Below, one piece after another: positions 55,760-64,000 of a DNA stretch of 64,000 bases; the first letter of the stretch is position 1, and every line of letters begins with the position of its first letter. The notes below the pieces were generated by a model. The model made no database searches. It saw only the letters and a program-made list of their open reading frames with translations, and was not told the origin of the DNA. The stretch is from Halomonas sp. 328 (GTDB lineage Bacteria; Pseudomonadota; Gammaproteobacteria; Pseudomonadales; Halomonadaceae). Where the stretch lies: the NCBI RefSeq assembly GCF_015645095.1, contig NZ_JADOTW010000022.1, forward strand, positions 16,245 to 80,244, written 5' to 3'. The position numbers were made by a program, and so were the translations under genes.

Positions 55760-56527
55760 CTAGTGGCCGAGGATCTGGCTAAGGAACAGCCGGGTTCGCT
55801 CCGACTGGGGATCGTTGAAGAAGGGCTCCGGGGCGTTCTCCTCGATGATCTGCCCCTGGTCCATGAAGATCACCCGGTCGGCCACGGTCTTGGCGAAGCC
55901 CATCTCGTGGGTCACGCAGAGCATGGTCATGCCCTCCCGGGCCAGCTCGACCATGACATCCAGTACCTCCTTGATCATCTCCGGGTCCAGCGCCGAGGTC
56001 GGCTCGTCGAAGAGCATCACCTCCGGGTGCATGCACAGCGAGCGGGCGATGGCCACCCGCTGCTGCTGGCCGCCGGAGAGCTGCCCCGGGTATTTCCTGG
56101 CCTGCTCGGCGATCTGCACCCGCTCCAGGTACTGCATGGCCTGGGCCTCCGCCTCCCGACGCGGCTTCTTCTGCACCCACATGGGCGACAAACAGCAGTT
56201 CTCCAGCACCGTCAGGTGGGGAAAGAGGTTGAAATGCTGGAAGACCATGCCCACGCTGCGGCGGATCTGCTCGATGCGCTTGACGTCCTGGGTCAGCGGC
56301 ACGCCGCCGACCACGATCTCGCCCTGCTGGTGCTCCTCCAGGTGGTTGATGCAGCGGATCAGCGTCGACTTGCCGGAACCGGACGGTCCACAGATGACGA
56401 TGCGCTCGCCACGGCTCACGGTGAGATCGATATCCCGCAGCACATGGAAGTCGCCGTACCACTTGTTGACACCGCGCATCTCCACCATGGGGGTCGCGGC
56501 GCCGGTTTGCGTTGCCTGTTCACTCAT
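55760..56527 (-). CDS. aapP: Amino-acid ABC transporter ATP-binding protein (AapP/BztD type)
   Basis: 255 aa. Walker [21 protein letters not shown], signature [15 protein letters not shown], Walker [24 protein letters not shown] and the H-loop CVTHEMGFA. It powers the general L-amino acid permease encoded upstream. It follows aapM by 32 bases and is last in the operon. Confidence 0.93.
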   Translation of the reverse strand: MSEQATQTGAATPMVEMRGVNKWYGDFHVLRDIDLTVSRGERIVICGPSGSGKSTLIRCINHLEEHQQGEIVVGGVPLTQDVKRIEQIRRSVGMVFQHFNLFPHLTVLENCCLSPMWVQKKPRREAEAQAMQYLERVQIAEQARKYPGQLSGGQQQRVAIARSLCMHPEVMLFDEPTSALDPEMIKEVLDVMVELAREGMTMLCVTHEMGFAKTVADRVIFMDQGQIIEENAPEPFFNDPQSERTRLFLSQILGH

Positions 56528-56559
56528 TGTTGTCGCTCCTCGAGTCGGTGGGCGCCTGG

Positions 56560-57660
56560 CTACCGCTTGTGGCCGGTATGCAGCTTGCGTTCCAGGTACT
56601 GGCTATAGCGGGACATGCTGAAACAGAAGACCCAGAACATGAACGCCGCGAACACATAGCCCTCCAGGGCGAAGCCCAGCCAGCGGGAGTCCGACAGCGC
56701 CGCCTGGACGATCCCCAGCAGGTCGAAGAGGCCGATGATCATCACCAGGGTGGTGTCCTTGAACAGCGAGATAAAGGTGTTGACGATGCCGGGGATCATC
56801 ATCTTCAGCGCCTGGGGCAGCACGATCAGGCCCATGCGCATCCAGTAGTTCATGCCGAGTGCCGCAGCGGCCTCCTCCTGACCCCGGGGAATCGCCTGCA
56901 GGCCGCCGCGTATCACCTCGGCCATGTAGGCGCTCTGGAAGAGGGTGATGCCGATGAGCGCCCGCAGCAGGCGATCGACGCTGACCCCGGTGGGCATGAA
57001 CAGCGGCAGCATCACCGAGGCCATGAACAGGATGGTGATCAGCGGCACCCCTCGCCAGAACTCGATGAAGACCACGCAGAAGCTCTTGACGATGGGCATC
57101 TGGGAGCGCCGCCCCAGCGCCAGCAGGATGCCGATGGGCAGGGCCGCCACCATGCCCACCACGGCGAGGATCAGGGTCAGCATCAGCCCGCCCCAGCGGT
57201 GGGTCTCCACCACCCGCAGGCCGAAGTAGCCGCCGTAGAGCATCACGTAGGCGAACACCGGGAAGGCCAGCAGGGTGGCGATGGCCACCCAGCGCTTGGC
57301 GGGCAGTCGCGGGATCGCCAGCCAGGCGATCAGCGCCGCGAAGCTGGCGAACACCGTATTGACCCGCCAGATCTCGCTGCCCGGATAGAGGCCATAGATG
57401 AACTGGCCGAGGCGGGCATTGACGAACACCCAACAGGCCCCCTCCCGGGAGCAGTCGTCGCGGCTGGTGCCCACCCAGTCGGCGTTGATAAAGGCCCACT
57501 GGATCGTCGGCGCCAGCAGCACATAGAGCAGGTAGAGGCCGACCAGGGTGAAGAGGGTATTCACCGGCCCGCTGAACAGATTGGCCCTGAGCCAGGCGAT
57601 GGGGCCCACGGTGCGGATCGGCGCCGGGCGCTCGGGAATCATCTCGTGTCGAATCGTCAT
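56560..57660 (-). CDS. aapM: Amino-acid ABC transporter permease (AapM/BztC type)
   Basis: 366 aa, long for a His/Glu/Gln/Arg permease, as is typical of AapM, with extra N-terminal helices and a periplasmic loop containing [29 protein letters not shown]. The BPD motif region is [21 protein letters not shown] ... [30 protein letters not shown]. Ten bases separate it from aapQ, so the two are coupled. Confidence 0.92.
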   Translation of the reverse strand: MTIRHEMIPERPAPIRTVGPIAWLRANLFSGPVNTLFTLVGLYLLYVLLAPTIQWAFINADWVGTSRDDCSREGACWVFVNARLGQFIYGLYPGSEIWRVNTVFASFAALIAWLAIPRLPAKRWVAIATLLAFPVFAYVMLYGGYFGLRVVETHRWGGLMLTLILAVVGMVAALPIGILLALGRRSQMPIVKSFCVVFIEFWRGVPLITILFMASVMLPLFMPTGVSVDRLLRALIGITLFQSAYMAEVIRGGLQAIPRGQEEAAAALGMNYWMRMGLIVLPQALKMMIPGIVNTFISLFKDTTLVMIIGLFDLLGIVQAALSDSRWLGFALEGYVFAAFMFWVFCFSMSRYSQYLERKLHTGHKR

Positions 57661-57670
57661 GGCGCCTCTC

Positions 57671-58861
57671 CTAGCGTTCCACCAGCGCCACGCGGGCGTT
57701 GTACCAGTTCATGAACAGCGACACCAGGAGGCTGATCGTCAGATAGACCGCCATGGTCATGGCGATCACCTCGATGGCCTGGCCGGTCTGGTTGAGGGTG
57801 GTACCGGCGAACACCGAGACCAGGTCCGGGTAGCCGATGGCGGTGGCCAGCGACGAGTTCTTGATCAGGTTGAGGTACTGGCTGGTCAGCGGCGGGATGA
57901 TCACCCGCAGCGCCTGGGGGATCACCACCAGGCGCAGCACCAGCCCCTGGGGCAGGCTCAGCGCCTGGGCCGCCTCGGTCTGGCCATGGGAGACCGCCTG
58001 GATCCCCGAGCGCACGATCTCGGCGATAAAGGAGGCGGTATAGATCGACAGCGCCAGCCACAGCGCCAGGAACTCCGGGATCACCGTGATGCCGCCACGG
58101 AAGTTGAAGCCGCGCAGCTCCGGCACCTCCCAGGTCACCGGCACCCCGGTCACCACCAACACCAGGAGCGGCAGCCCGACGATCAGCCCCGCCGAAATCC
58201 AGTAGGCGGGCAGGCGCTTGCCGGTGGCCTCATGGCGACGCCGGTTCCAGATCACCAGGGCGATGCTCGCCACCACCGCCACCAGGGTGGCCAGGGGGAT
58301 CAACCCGAAGCCGGACAGGAACTGCGGCTCCGGCAGATAGAGGCCACGCACGTTGAGGAAGATCACCTCGCCGAAGGAGAGGCTGTCCCGGGCCGACGGC
58401 AGGGCCCGCAACACCGCGAAGTACCAGAAGAAGATCTGCAGCAGCAGGGGGATGTTGCGGAACACCTCGATATAGCCGCTGGCCAGCCGGGCGATCAGCC
58501 AGTTGGGCGAGAGCCGGGCGATGCCGACGACGAAGCCGATCAGGGTCGCCGCCAGCACCCCCAGCGCCGAGACCAGCAGGGTATTGAGCAGGCCCACCAC
58601 GAAGGTACGGCCATAGGTGCTCTGGGAGGAGTAATCGATCAGGCTCTGGACGATGCCGAAGCCCGCGGTGTTATTGAGGAAACCGAAGCCGGTGGTGATG
58701 CCTCGCGCCGCCAGGTTGTCCTGGGTATTGCCGATGATATAGACCAGGAAGCCGGCGACGGCGGCGATCAGCAACAGCTGGAAAATCAGGGCGCGCTTGG
58801 CGCGATCCCGCCAGAAAGGCGGTTTAGGGCCCGCCGGGCGGGCCTGGGGTCGTTGAGCCAT
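57671..58861 (-). CDS. aapQ: Amino-acid ABC transporter permease (AapQ/BztB type)
   Basis: 396 aa. About eight helices; landmarks FRNIPLLLQIFFWYFAVLRALP, ASFIAEIVRSGIQAVSHGQTEAAQALSLPQG and VIIPPLTSQYLNLIKNSSLATAIGYPDLV. It pairs with AapM. The ATG at 58861 with upstream GGAGAG is chosen over a TTG two codons earlier. It follows aapJ by 111 bases containing a strong hairpin. Confidence 0.92.
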   Translation of the reverse strand: MAQRPQARPAGPKPPFWRDRAKRALIFQLLLIAAVAGFLVYIIGNTQDNLAARGITTGFGFLNNTAGFGIVQSLIDYSSQSTYGRTFVVGLLNTLLVSALGVLAATLIGFVVGIARLSPNWLIARLASGYIEVFRNIPLLLQIFFWYFAVLRALPSARDSLSFGEVIFLNVRGLYLPEPQFLSGFGLIPLATLVAVVASIALVIWNRRRHEATGKRLPAYWISAGLIVGLPLLVLVVTGVPVTWEVPELRGFNFRGGITVIPEFLALWLALSIYTASFIAEIVRSGIQAVSHGQTEAAQALSLPQGLVLRLVVIPQALRVIIPPLTSQYLNLIKNSSLATAIGYPDLVSVFAGTTLNQTGQAIEVIAMTMAVYLTISLLVSLFMNWYNARVALVER

Positions 58862-58943
58862 GGGCAAGGGTCTCTCCGCCTGGATCCATCAAGCCGGATA
58901 CCGGGCCGCCCTCGGGGTAACGGGGCGCCCCGGTCGAGCAGGG

Positions 58944-58967
58944 GCGGCGGCCGGCCACGGCCGCCGC
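58944..58967 (-). terminator. Hairpin between aapJ and aapQ
   Basis: GCGGCGGCC (58944-58952) pairs with GGCCGCCGC (58959-58967), a 9 bp GC stem with a 6-base loop, five bases beyond the aapJ stop. It lacks a U-run. Such a hairpin after a binding-protein gene commonly stabilises the upstream mRNA, giving excess binding protein, the same logic as between teaA and teaB. Confidence 0.6.
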
Positions 58968-58972
58968 AGTGC

Positions 58973-60004
58973 TCAGCGGATCGGCGGCGCGTACTGGATG
59001 CCGCCCTCGGTCCACAGCGCATTGATGCCGCGCTCGATCTCCAGCGGCGAGTCCATGCCCACGTTGCGCTCGAAGCTCTCGCCGTAGTTACCCACCTGCT
59101 TGATGATCTGGTAGGCCCAGTCGGCGGACAGCCCCATGCCCTCGCCATAGTTGCCGTCCTGGCCGAGCAGGCGGGCCACGTCGGGATCCTCGGACTCGAG
59201 CATCGCCTCGACGTTGTCGCTGGTGATACCCATCTCCTCGGCATTGAGCATGGCGAACAGCGACCACTTGACGATGTTGAACCACTGATCGTCGCCCTGG
59301 CGCACCACCGGCCCCAGCGGCTCCTTGGAGATGATCTCCGGCAGGATCACCGACTGGTCCGGGTCAGAGAGCTGGATGCGCAGCGCCGCCAGCTGGGAGG
59401 TGTCGGAAGTCAGGACATCGCAGCGCCCGGCCTCGTAGCCGCCCACGGTCTGCTCGGAGGTATCGAAGACGATGGGATCGAAGGCCATGTCGTTGGCGCG
59501 GAAGTAGTCCGCCACGTTGAGCTCGGTGGTGGTGCCCGACTGCACGCAGATGGCCGCCCCGTCCAGCTCCTCGGCACTGGAGAGCCCCAGGTCGCGATTG
59601 ACCATGAAGCCGATGCCGTCATAGAAGGTCACCCCGGTGAAGTTGAGGCCCAGGGTGGTGTCGCGAGTGGTGGTCCAGGTGGTGTTGCGTGACAGCACGT
59701 CCACCTCCCCGGACTGCAGGGCGGTGAAGCGCTCCACCGCATTGAGGGAGATATAGCGCACCGCCTCGGCATCGCCGAACACCGCCGCCGCCACGGCACG
59801 GCAGACATCGACGTCGATGCCCCGCCACTCGCCGGTATCGTCGGGAGCCGAGAAGCCCGGCAGGCCATCACTGACGCCGCACTGGACGGCGCCGCGATCC
59901 CGGGTCGCCTCCAGGGTCTGGGCCGAGGCCAGGGAGGCGGCGCCCAGGGTCAGGGCGGCGGCGGAGGTGAGAAGGACCAGCTTGTTCTTGTTGTCGCTGC
60001 GCAT
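58973..60004 (-). CDS. aapJ: General L-amino acid ABC transporter binding protein (AapJ/BztA type)
   Basis: 343 aa. Signal peptide MRSDNKNKLVLLTSAAALTL with cleavage near ASA-Q; mature ETRDRGAVQCGVSDGLPGFSAPDDTGEWRGIDVDVCRAVAAAVFGD, then VLSRNTTWTTTRDTTLGLNFTGV and EPLGPVVRQGDDQWFNIVKWSLFAMLNAEE, characteristic of AapJ. It binds a broad range of L-amino acids in the periplasm. A paralogue lies 131 bases upstream. Confidence 0.93.
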   Translation of the reverse strand: MRSDNKNKLVLLTSAAALTLGAASLASAQTLEATRDRGAVQCGVSDGLPGFSAPDDTGEWRGIDVDVCRAVAAAVFGDAEAVRYISLNAVERFTALQSGEVDVLSRNTTWTTTRDTTLGLNFTGVTFYDGIGFMVNRDLGLSSAEELDGAAICVQSGTTTELNVADYFRANDMAFDPIVFDTSEQTVGGYEAGRCDVLTSDTSQLAALRIQLSDPDQSVILPEIISKEPLGPVVRQGDDQWFNIVKWSLFAMLNAEEMGITSDNVEAMLESEDPDVARLLGQDGNYGEGMGLSADWAYQIIKQVGNYGESFERNVGMDSPLEIERGINALWTEGGIQYAPPIR

Positions 60005-60135
60005 GGGAGTTCCTCGTGATTGGATATCGACAATCGATGGTGCCTGGCACCTGGCCTGACCTTAGCAAGGTTCATCCCGGGGCATGAGCCGCGGCTTTCA
60101 ACGCTACGGCCCAGGCCCACTACGGACGCACCGCC

Positions 60136-61164
60136 TTAGCGCACCGGCGGCGCATAGTGCAGGCCGCCGTCCCGCCACAGGGCATTGAGCCCCCGGGCGA
60201 TCTTGAACTCGGACGCCTGCCCCAGGTTGCGCTCGAACACTTCGCCGTAGCTGCCCACCTGAGCGATGATCCGGTAGGCCCAATCGGCGTCGAGCCCCAT
60301 GCCCTCGCCATAGTTGCCGTCACGGCCCAGTAGGCGAGCCACGTCGGGGTCCTCGGAGTCGCGCATCGCCTCCACGTTGTCGCGATCGATGCCCAGCTCC
60401 TCCGCATTGAGCATGGCGAACAGCGACCACTTGACGATGTTGAACCATTGATCGTCGCCCTGGCGCACCGCCGGCCCCAGCGGCTCCTTGGAGATCACCT
60501 CCGGCAGCACCACGGCGCTGTCCGGGTCGGCCAGTTGCATACGCTGGGCATAGAGCTGGGAGGCATCGGAGCTGAGTACGTCGCAGCGCCCGGCCTCGAA
60601 GCCGGCGATGGACTGCTCGGGGGAGTCGAAGACCACGGCATCGTAGCTCATGCCGTTGACCCGGAAGTAGTCGGCCAGGTTGAGCTCGCTGGTGGTCCCG
60701 GACTGGGTACAGACCGCGGCACCATCCAGCGCCAGGGCACTCTGTACGCCCAGGTCGCTGGCCACCATAAAGGCCTGGCCGTCGTAGTAGCTGACGCCGG
60801 TGAAGTTGAGGCCCAGGGTGGTATCGCGGCCGGAGGTCCAGGTCGTGGTGCGCGACAGCACGTCCACCTCCCCGGACTGAATGGCCACGAAGCGCTCCAC
60901 CGAGTCCAGGGGGATAAACTGCACCTTGTCGGCATCGCCCAGCACGGCGGCGGCCACCGCCCGGCACACCTCGGTATCCAGCCCCTGGTACTCGTCCTGG
61001 TCATCCAGCGCCGAGAAGCCGGGCTGAGCGGCATTGACGCCGCAACGCAGGGCATCGCGCCCGCGCACCTCATCCAGGGTGGCCGCCTGCGCCGCCCCCG
61101 CCACCAGCAGGCCGGCCACCAGGGGCCCGCCCCATCGCACTGCCATGCTTCGCATCATCGTCAT
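60136..61164 (-). CDS. Second AapJ/BztA-type amino-acid binding protein
   Basis: 342 aa, clearly paralogous to the adjacent aapJ (same VLSR-TTW-RDTTLGLNFTGV, EPLGPxVRQGDDQWFNIVKWSLFAMLNAEE and HYAPPVR blocks) but diverged in the signal peptide and parts of the pocket (for example SYYDGQAFMVASDLGVQSALALDGAA). GGAG lies five bases before the ATG at 61164. As first gene of the operon it probably feeds the same permease with a different amino-acid preference. Confidence 0.9.
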   Translation of the reverse strand: MTMMRSMAVRWGGPLVAGLLVAGAAQAATLDEVRGRDALRCGVNAAQPGFSALDDQDEYQGLDTEVCRAVAAAVLGDADKVQFIPLDSVERFVAIQSGEVDVLSRTTTWTSGRDTTLGLNFTGVSYYDGQAFMVASDLGVQSALALDGAAVCTQSGTTSELNLADYFRVNGMSYDAVVFDSPEQSIAGFEAGRCDVLSSDASQLYAQRMQLADPDSAVVLPEVISKEPLGPAVRQGDDQWFNIVKWSLFAMLNAEELGIDRDNVEAMRDSEDPDVARLLGRDGNYGEGMGLDADWAYRIIAQVGSYGEVFERNLGQASEFKIARGLNALWRDGGLHYAPPVR

Positions 61165-61310
61165 CCTTGCTCCAAGGGTTGTCGGGCATCGGCCCCGGGG
61201 CCGATAGCCTCCTAGCTTGGACGAAGCAAGGAAAAACGCGAGGCAGGGGGGTCAACGTTAGGAGGGAGAGAGCCCCAGCCGGTTTATCGGTGGAGAGCGG
61301 CCAGGAGGGC

Positions 61311-61676
61311 CTAGCCCAGAAAACGGCGGCGGAGCGCGGCCAGCAGCAGCACGGCGCTGCTGGCGCCTAAGGTATTGGCCAGGATATCCCACCAGTCGCC
61401 GCCGCTGCGGCCCGGCACCGGAATCTGGGCCACCTCGATGGCGATGCCGTAGAGCACGGCCCCCAGGAAAGCGATCGGCAACCGCCACCCGGCCAGGCCC
61501 AGGAGCCCCGCCAGGCCGGCATAGCCGACGAAATGGTTGAACTTGTCCCAGGGCAGGGCCTGGGGCATCTCGCTGCCCGGGGTCAGGCTACCGAGGGCGA
61601 TCAGCAGGGCCGTGGCCAGGGCCGCCACCGCCCAGAGGCGGCGACGGCGATGCCAGCGGCACAGCCACTCAGCCAT
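61311..61676 (-). CDS. VanZ-family small membrane protein
   Basis: 121 aa with about four helices. The family motif [21 protein letters not shown] and [27 protein letters not shown] (the ExxQ...D-x-x-D-x2-N pattern) are clear. Function unknown outside teicoplanin resistance. The ATG at 61676 overlaps the hemE stop by eight bases (ATGGCTGA), so it is coupled to hemE; an ATG at 61691 is an alternative. Confidence 0.82.
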   Translation of the reverse strand: MAEWLCRWHRRRRLWAVAALATALLIALGSLTPGSEMPQALPWDKFNHFVGYAGLAGLLGLAGWRLPIAFLGAVLYGIAIEVAQIPVPGRSGGDWWDILANTLGASSAVLLLAALRRRFLG

Positions 61677-62745
61677 GTTCGATCCGGGCATGGTAGGCGG
61701 GACTCAGCTCGTGCAGGGCGTCCATGAAGGCCGTGACGTGATCCGGGTTGGTGAACTGACTGATGCCGTGGCCCAGATTGAAGACATGGCCGGGGCCACT
61801 GCCGTAGCTGTCGAGGATCCGTGCCACCTCGGCACGAATCGCCGAGGGCTTGGCGAACAGCACATTGGGGTCCAGGTTGCCCTGCAGCGCCACCTTGTGA
61901 CCCACCCGGGCCCGGGCATCGGCCAGCTCGGTGGTCCAGTCCAGCCCCAGGGCGTCGCAGCCGGTACCGGCGATATGTTCCAGCCACTGGCCACCATTCT
62001 TGGTGAACAGGATCACCGGCACCCGGCGACCGTCCTGACCGGGCTCGAGGCCGGCGACGATCTGCTCCATGTAACGCAGCGAGAACTCCAGGTAGGCGGG
62101 GGTGGAGAGCACCCCGCCCCAAGTATCGAAGATCTGCACCGCCTGGGCGCCGGCGCGAATCTGCGCATTGAGGTAGTCGGTGACCGCCAGGGCCAGGGTA
62201 TCCAGCAGCCGGTGCATGGTGTCCGGCGTGTCATAGAGCATGGTCTTCACATGCCGGAAGTCCTTGCTGGAGGCGCCCTCGACCATATAGGTGGCCAGCG
62301 TCCAGGGGCTGCCGGAGAAGCCGATCAGCGGCACCCGGCCATTGAGCGCCGAGCGGATGGTGGAGACCGCCTTCATCACATAGCCCAGGTCGCGCTCGGC
62401 ATCCGGCACGCTCAGCGCCGCCACGGCCTCGGGGGTGCGCACCGGCTTGCGGAATTTCGGCCCCTCGCCGGTCTCGAAGTAGAGCCCCAGGCCCATGGCG
62501 TCGGGGATGGTCAGGATATCCGAGAAGAGGATGGCGGCATCCAGAGGATAGCGCTCCAGGGGCTGCAGGGTCACCTCGCAGGCCAGGTCGTGGTTGCGGC
62601 ACAGGTCCATGAAGCTACCGGCGTCGGCCCGGGAGGCACGATACTCCGGCAGGTAGCGGCCGGCCTGGCGCATCATCCATACCGGGGTGCGATCTACCGG
62701 CTGACGGGCCAGGGCGCGCAGGAAGCGATCGTTCTTGAGTTCCAT
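61669..62745 (-). CDS. hemE: Uroporphyrinogen decarboxylase
   Basis: 358 aa, full length. [28 protein letters not shown] carries the substrate-binding arginines; [23 protein letters not shown] has the catalytic Asp; [16 protein letters not shown] and [22 protein letters not shown] are also diagnostic. It converts uroporphyrinogen III to coproporphyrinogen III in haem synthesis. Divergent from ribA. Confidence 0.97.
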   Translation of the reverse strand: MELKNDRFLRALARQPVDRTPVWMMRQAGRYLPEYRASRADAGSFMDLCRNHDLACEVTLQPLERYPLDAAILFSDILTIPDAMGLGLYFETGEGPKFRKPVRTPEAVAALSVPDAERDLGYVMKAVSTIRSALNGRVPLIGFSGSPWTLATYMVEGASSKDFRHVKTMLYDTPDTMHRLLDTLALAVTDYLNAQIRAGAQAVQIFDTWGGVLSTPAYLEFSLRYMEQIVAGLEPGQDGRRVPVILFTKNGGQWLEHIAGTGCDALGLDWTTELADARARVGHKVALQGNLDPNVLFAKPSAIRAEVARILDSYGSGPGHVFNLGHGISQFTNPDHVTAFMDALHELSPAYHARIEHG

Positions 62746-62901
62746 GGGGGCTCACTCTCGACAAGATTTGCCCGCATTGTACCCGAAGCCACCCCGGTGT
62801 CGCGCCGGTTCGGGTATCGACGCCGATCAGAGGGCCAGACCGACGCGAAGCGTCTTTCTCGGCTCCTCTGGCGCCGAGGCCGTGAGCCGGGGCGTCGATC
62901 C

Positions 62902-62910
62902 TGCTAGAAT
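62902..62910 (+). promoter_or_regulatory. Extended -10 element upstream of ribA
   Basis: TGCTAGAAT fits the TGnTATAAT extended -10 pattern, 50 bases before the ribA ATG, with no good -35. The rest of the 214-base hemE-ribA gap shows nothing else I can assign. Confidence 0.4.
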
Positions 62911-62959
62911 GGCGCGATTGGCCAGGCGCCCGAGCGCCGCCCGTACGACGAGGTAACCC

Positions 62960-63595
62960 GTGACGATTCGATTCATCGCCGCCTCCCGGCTGCCCACCCC
63001 CTGGGCGACCTTCACCATGCATGGTTTCGAGGACGAGGCCACCGGCAAGGACCATATCGCCCTGACCCTGGGCGAGGTCGGCGACGGCGAGCCCGTGCTG
63101 GGCCGCGTGCACTCCGAGTGCCTGACCGGCGACGCCCTCTTCTCCATGCGCTGCGACTGCGGCTACCAGCTCCAGGAGGCCCTCAAGCGCATCGCCACCG
63201 AGGGCCGCGGCGTACTGCTCTACCTGCGCCAGGAGGGTCGTGGCATCGGCCTGCTCAACAAGATCCGTGCCTACCACCTTCAGGACCAGGGCGCCGATAC
63301 CGTGGAGGCCAACGAACGCCTCGGCTTCGGCGCCGATATGCGCCGCTACGACCTCTGCGTGCCCATGCTCGAGCACCTGGGCATCGCCGGCCTGCGTTTG
63401 ATGACCAACAACCCGCGCAAGGTGGATGCCCTGACCCGGGCCGGCGTCACGGTCGCCGAGCGGGTGCCCCTGACCACCGGCCTCAACCCCCATAACGAGC
63501 ACTACCTCTCCACCAAGGCCGGCAAGCTCGGCCATATGATGGCCCTGGGCGACTTCACCCAGGCCAGCGACGTGGATATCGAACGCAAGTCGTAA
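62960..63595 (+). CDS. ribA: GTP cyclohydrolase II
   Basis: 211 aa. Zinc ligands Cys54, Cys65 and Cys67 in [20 protein letters not shown], the catalytic [18 protein letters not shown], and [11 protein letters not shown]. It makes the first committed pyrimidine intermediate of riboflavin synthesis. Stand-alone RibA without a DHBP synthase fusion, so ribB is elsewhere. Confidence 0.96.
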   Translation: MTIRFIAASRLPTPWATFTMHGFEDEATGKDHIALTLGEVGDGEPVLGRVHSECLTGDALFSMRCDCGYQLQEALKRIATEGRGVLLYLRQEGRGIGLLNKIRAYHLQDQGADTVEANERLGFGADMRRYDLCVPMLEHLGIAGLRLMTNNPRKVDALTRAGVTVAERVPLTTGLNPHNEHYLSTKAGKLGHMMALGDFTQASDVDIERKS

Positions 63596-63645
63596 GCCCC
63601 CTTCGCCGAAGGCACGACCTCGCCTTCGCGCCCCTCCCCGTGGCC

Positions 63646-63681
63646 CATGCGGCGGACGATGCCCGAATCGCCCGCCGCATG
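63646..63681 (+). terminator. Long hairpin downstream of ribA
   Basis: CATGCGGCGG (63646-63655) pairs perfectly with CCGCCGCATG (63672-63681), with a 16-base loop. No U-run follows, so factor-independent termination would be weak. Confidence 0.45.
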
Positions 63682-63685
63682 GCCC

Positions 63686-63710
63686 AGGCCCCAGGCCCCA
63701 GGCCCCAGGC
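63686..63710. repeat. AGGCCCC short tandem repeat
   Basis: Three and a half perfect copies of the 7-mer AGGCCCC just after the hairpin. From 63711 to the window end (290 bases) the DNA turns AT-rich, with AATATTAATTTTTATTAGG, and holds no ORF or RNA I can support; it may be the promoter region of a gene beyond the edge. Confidence 0.6.
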
Positions 63711-64000
63711 ATGAACATTAGATATCAAAAATAACAAAACCGAACAAACCCACTCCACGTCAGAAATATTAATTTTTATTAGGCAAATTATTGCCCGATA
63801 GCGACAAACCCCTACCTCTGATCAAATGCCCCTTATCTCGGCGTGAAGATACAGAAAGTCACCGGACGGATTGATAAGGACTATTTTGTAGGACATTTGC
63901 TACATTTCGAGTAGCCGATCAGACCTGGATTCATAGAATAACCGCAGCACTTTGGACCACGCGGTAGAAGCAAGAGGGCCAGCGCCGGTACCCTCCCTGC

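Noticed and set aside
60041..60052. GGTGCCTGGCACC palindrome upstream of aapJ as a sigma-54 or operator site
   Set aside because: Does not fit the -24/-12 geometry; too short and GC-rich to stand out from background.
62746..62959. FMN riboswitch upstream of ribA
   Set aside because: The 214-base gap shows no conserved RFN-element helices, and no ribosome-site sequestering structure is apparent.

Overview
This 64 kb window is a high-GC gammaproteobacterial chromosome segment, most likely Halomonas or a close relative. The best organism marker is a complete osmoregulated ectoine TRAP transporter with its nucleotide-binding regulator (teaABCD, 5513-9087), whose periplasmic protein matches my memory of Halomonas elongata TeaA closely. 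thiG/thiS, trmB, glcB, comM, ubiK, hemE, ribA and fpr/finR all fit the same lineage. I saw no tRNA, rRNA, CRISPR array or insertion sequence.

Layout. 1-5421: housekeeping genes (yqaA fragment, thiD, a tandem universal stress protein, dtd, an ABC-F ATPase, a TIGR02444-type protein). 5513-9087: teaABCD. 9231-12639: FKBP isomerase, a PHB-depolymerase-like esterase, a SCO1 copper chaperone and an AEC permease. 12640-13113: a gene-free stretch holding a candidate Fur-controlled small RNA followed by REP-like hairpins. 13114-21764: trmB, thiGS, DUF423, a thioesterase, malate synthase G, a hydrolase/lipoprotein pair, comM, ubiK. 22037-24194: glnK-amtB-glnK.

24303-45188 is a roughly 21 kb accessory catabolic region transcribed almost entirely from the minus strand. 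It reads as at least three operons: (i) cupin, hydrolase, SDR, aspartate-dehydrogenase-like protein, aldehyde dehydrogenase, ThDP enzyme, DcaP-like porin, with IclR and an extradiol dioxygenase upstream; (ii) NicC/salicylate-hydroxylase-like monooxygenase, TRAP transporter, sulfatase; (iii) Rieske ferredoxin, a small recombinase-like HTH protein, Rieske oxygenase, SDR, ferredoxin reductase, DUF2798. The three main upstream regions share a near-identical 24 bp motif, probably one operator, so the region looks like one regulon for an aromatic (perhaps sulfated or carboxylated) substrate. Canonical meta-cleavage genes (tautomerase, hydratase, aldolase) are missing, so the lower pathway appears non-standard.

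45189-48485: dispersed AGCTGGAAG repeats, a UTRA-type GntR gene whose 3' end is repeated in tandem, and the divergent fpr/LysR pair. 48562-54555: three chemoreceptor genes sharing an almost identical signalling module. 54648-61164: a host-attachment-family protein, a small membrane protein, and an AapJQMP-type amino-acid ABC transporter with two binding proteins. 61311-63595: VanZ-like, hemE, ribA. The last 400 bases hold a hairpin, a short tandem repeat and AT-rich DNA with no gene I can support.
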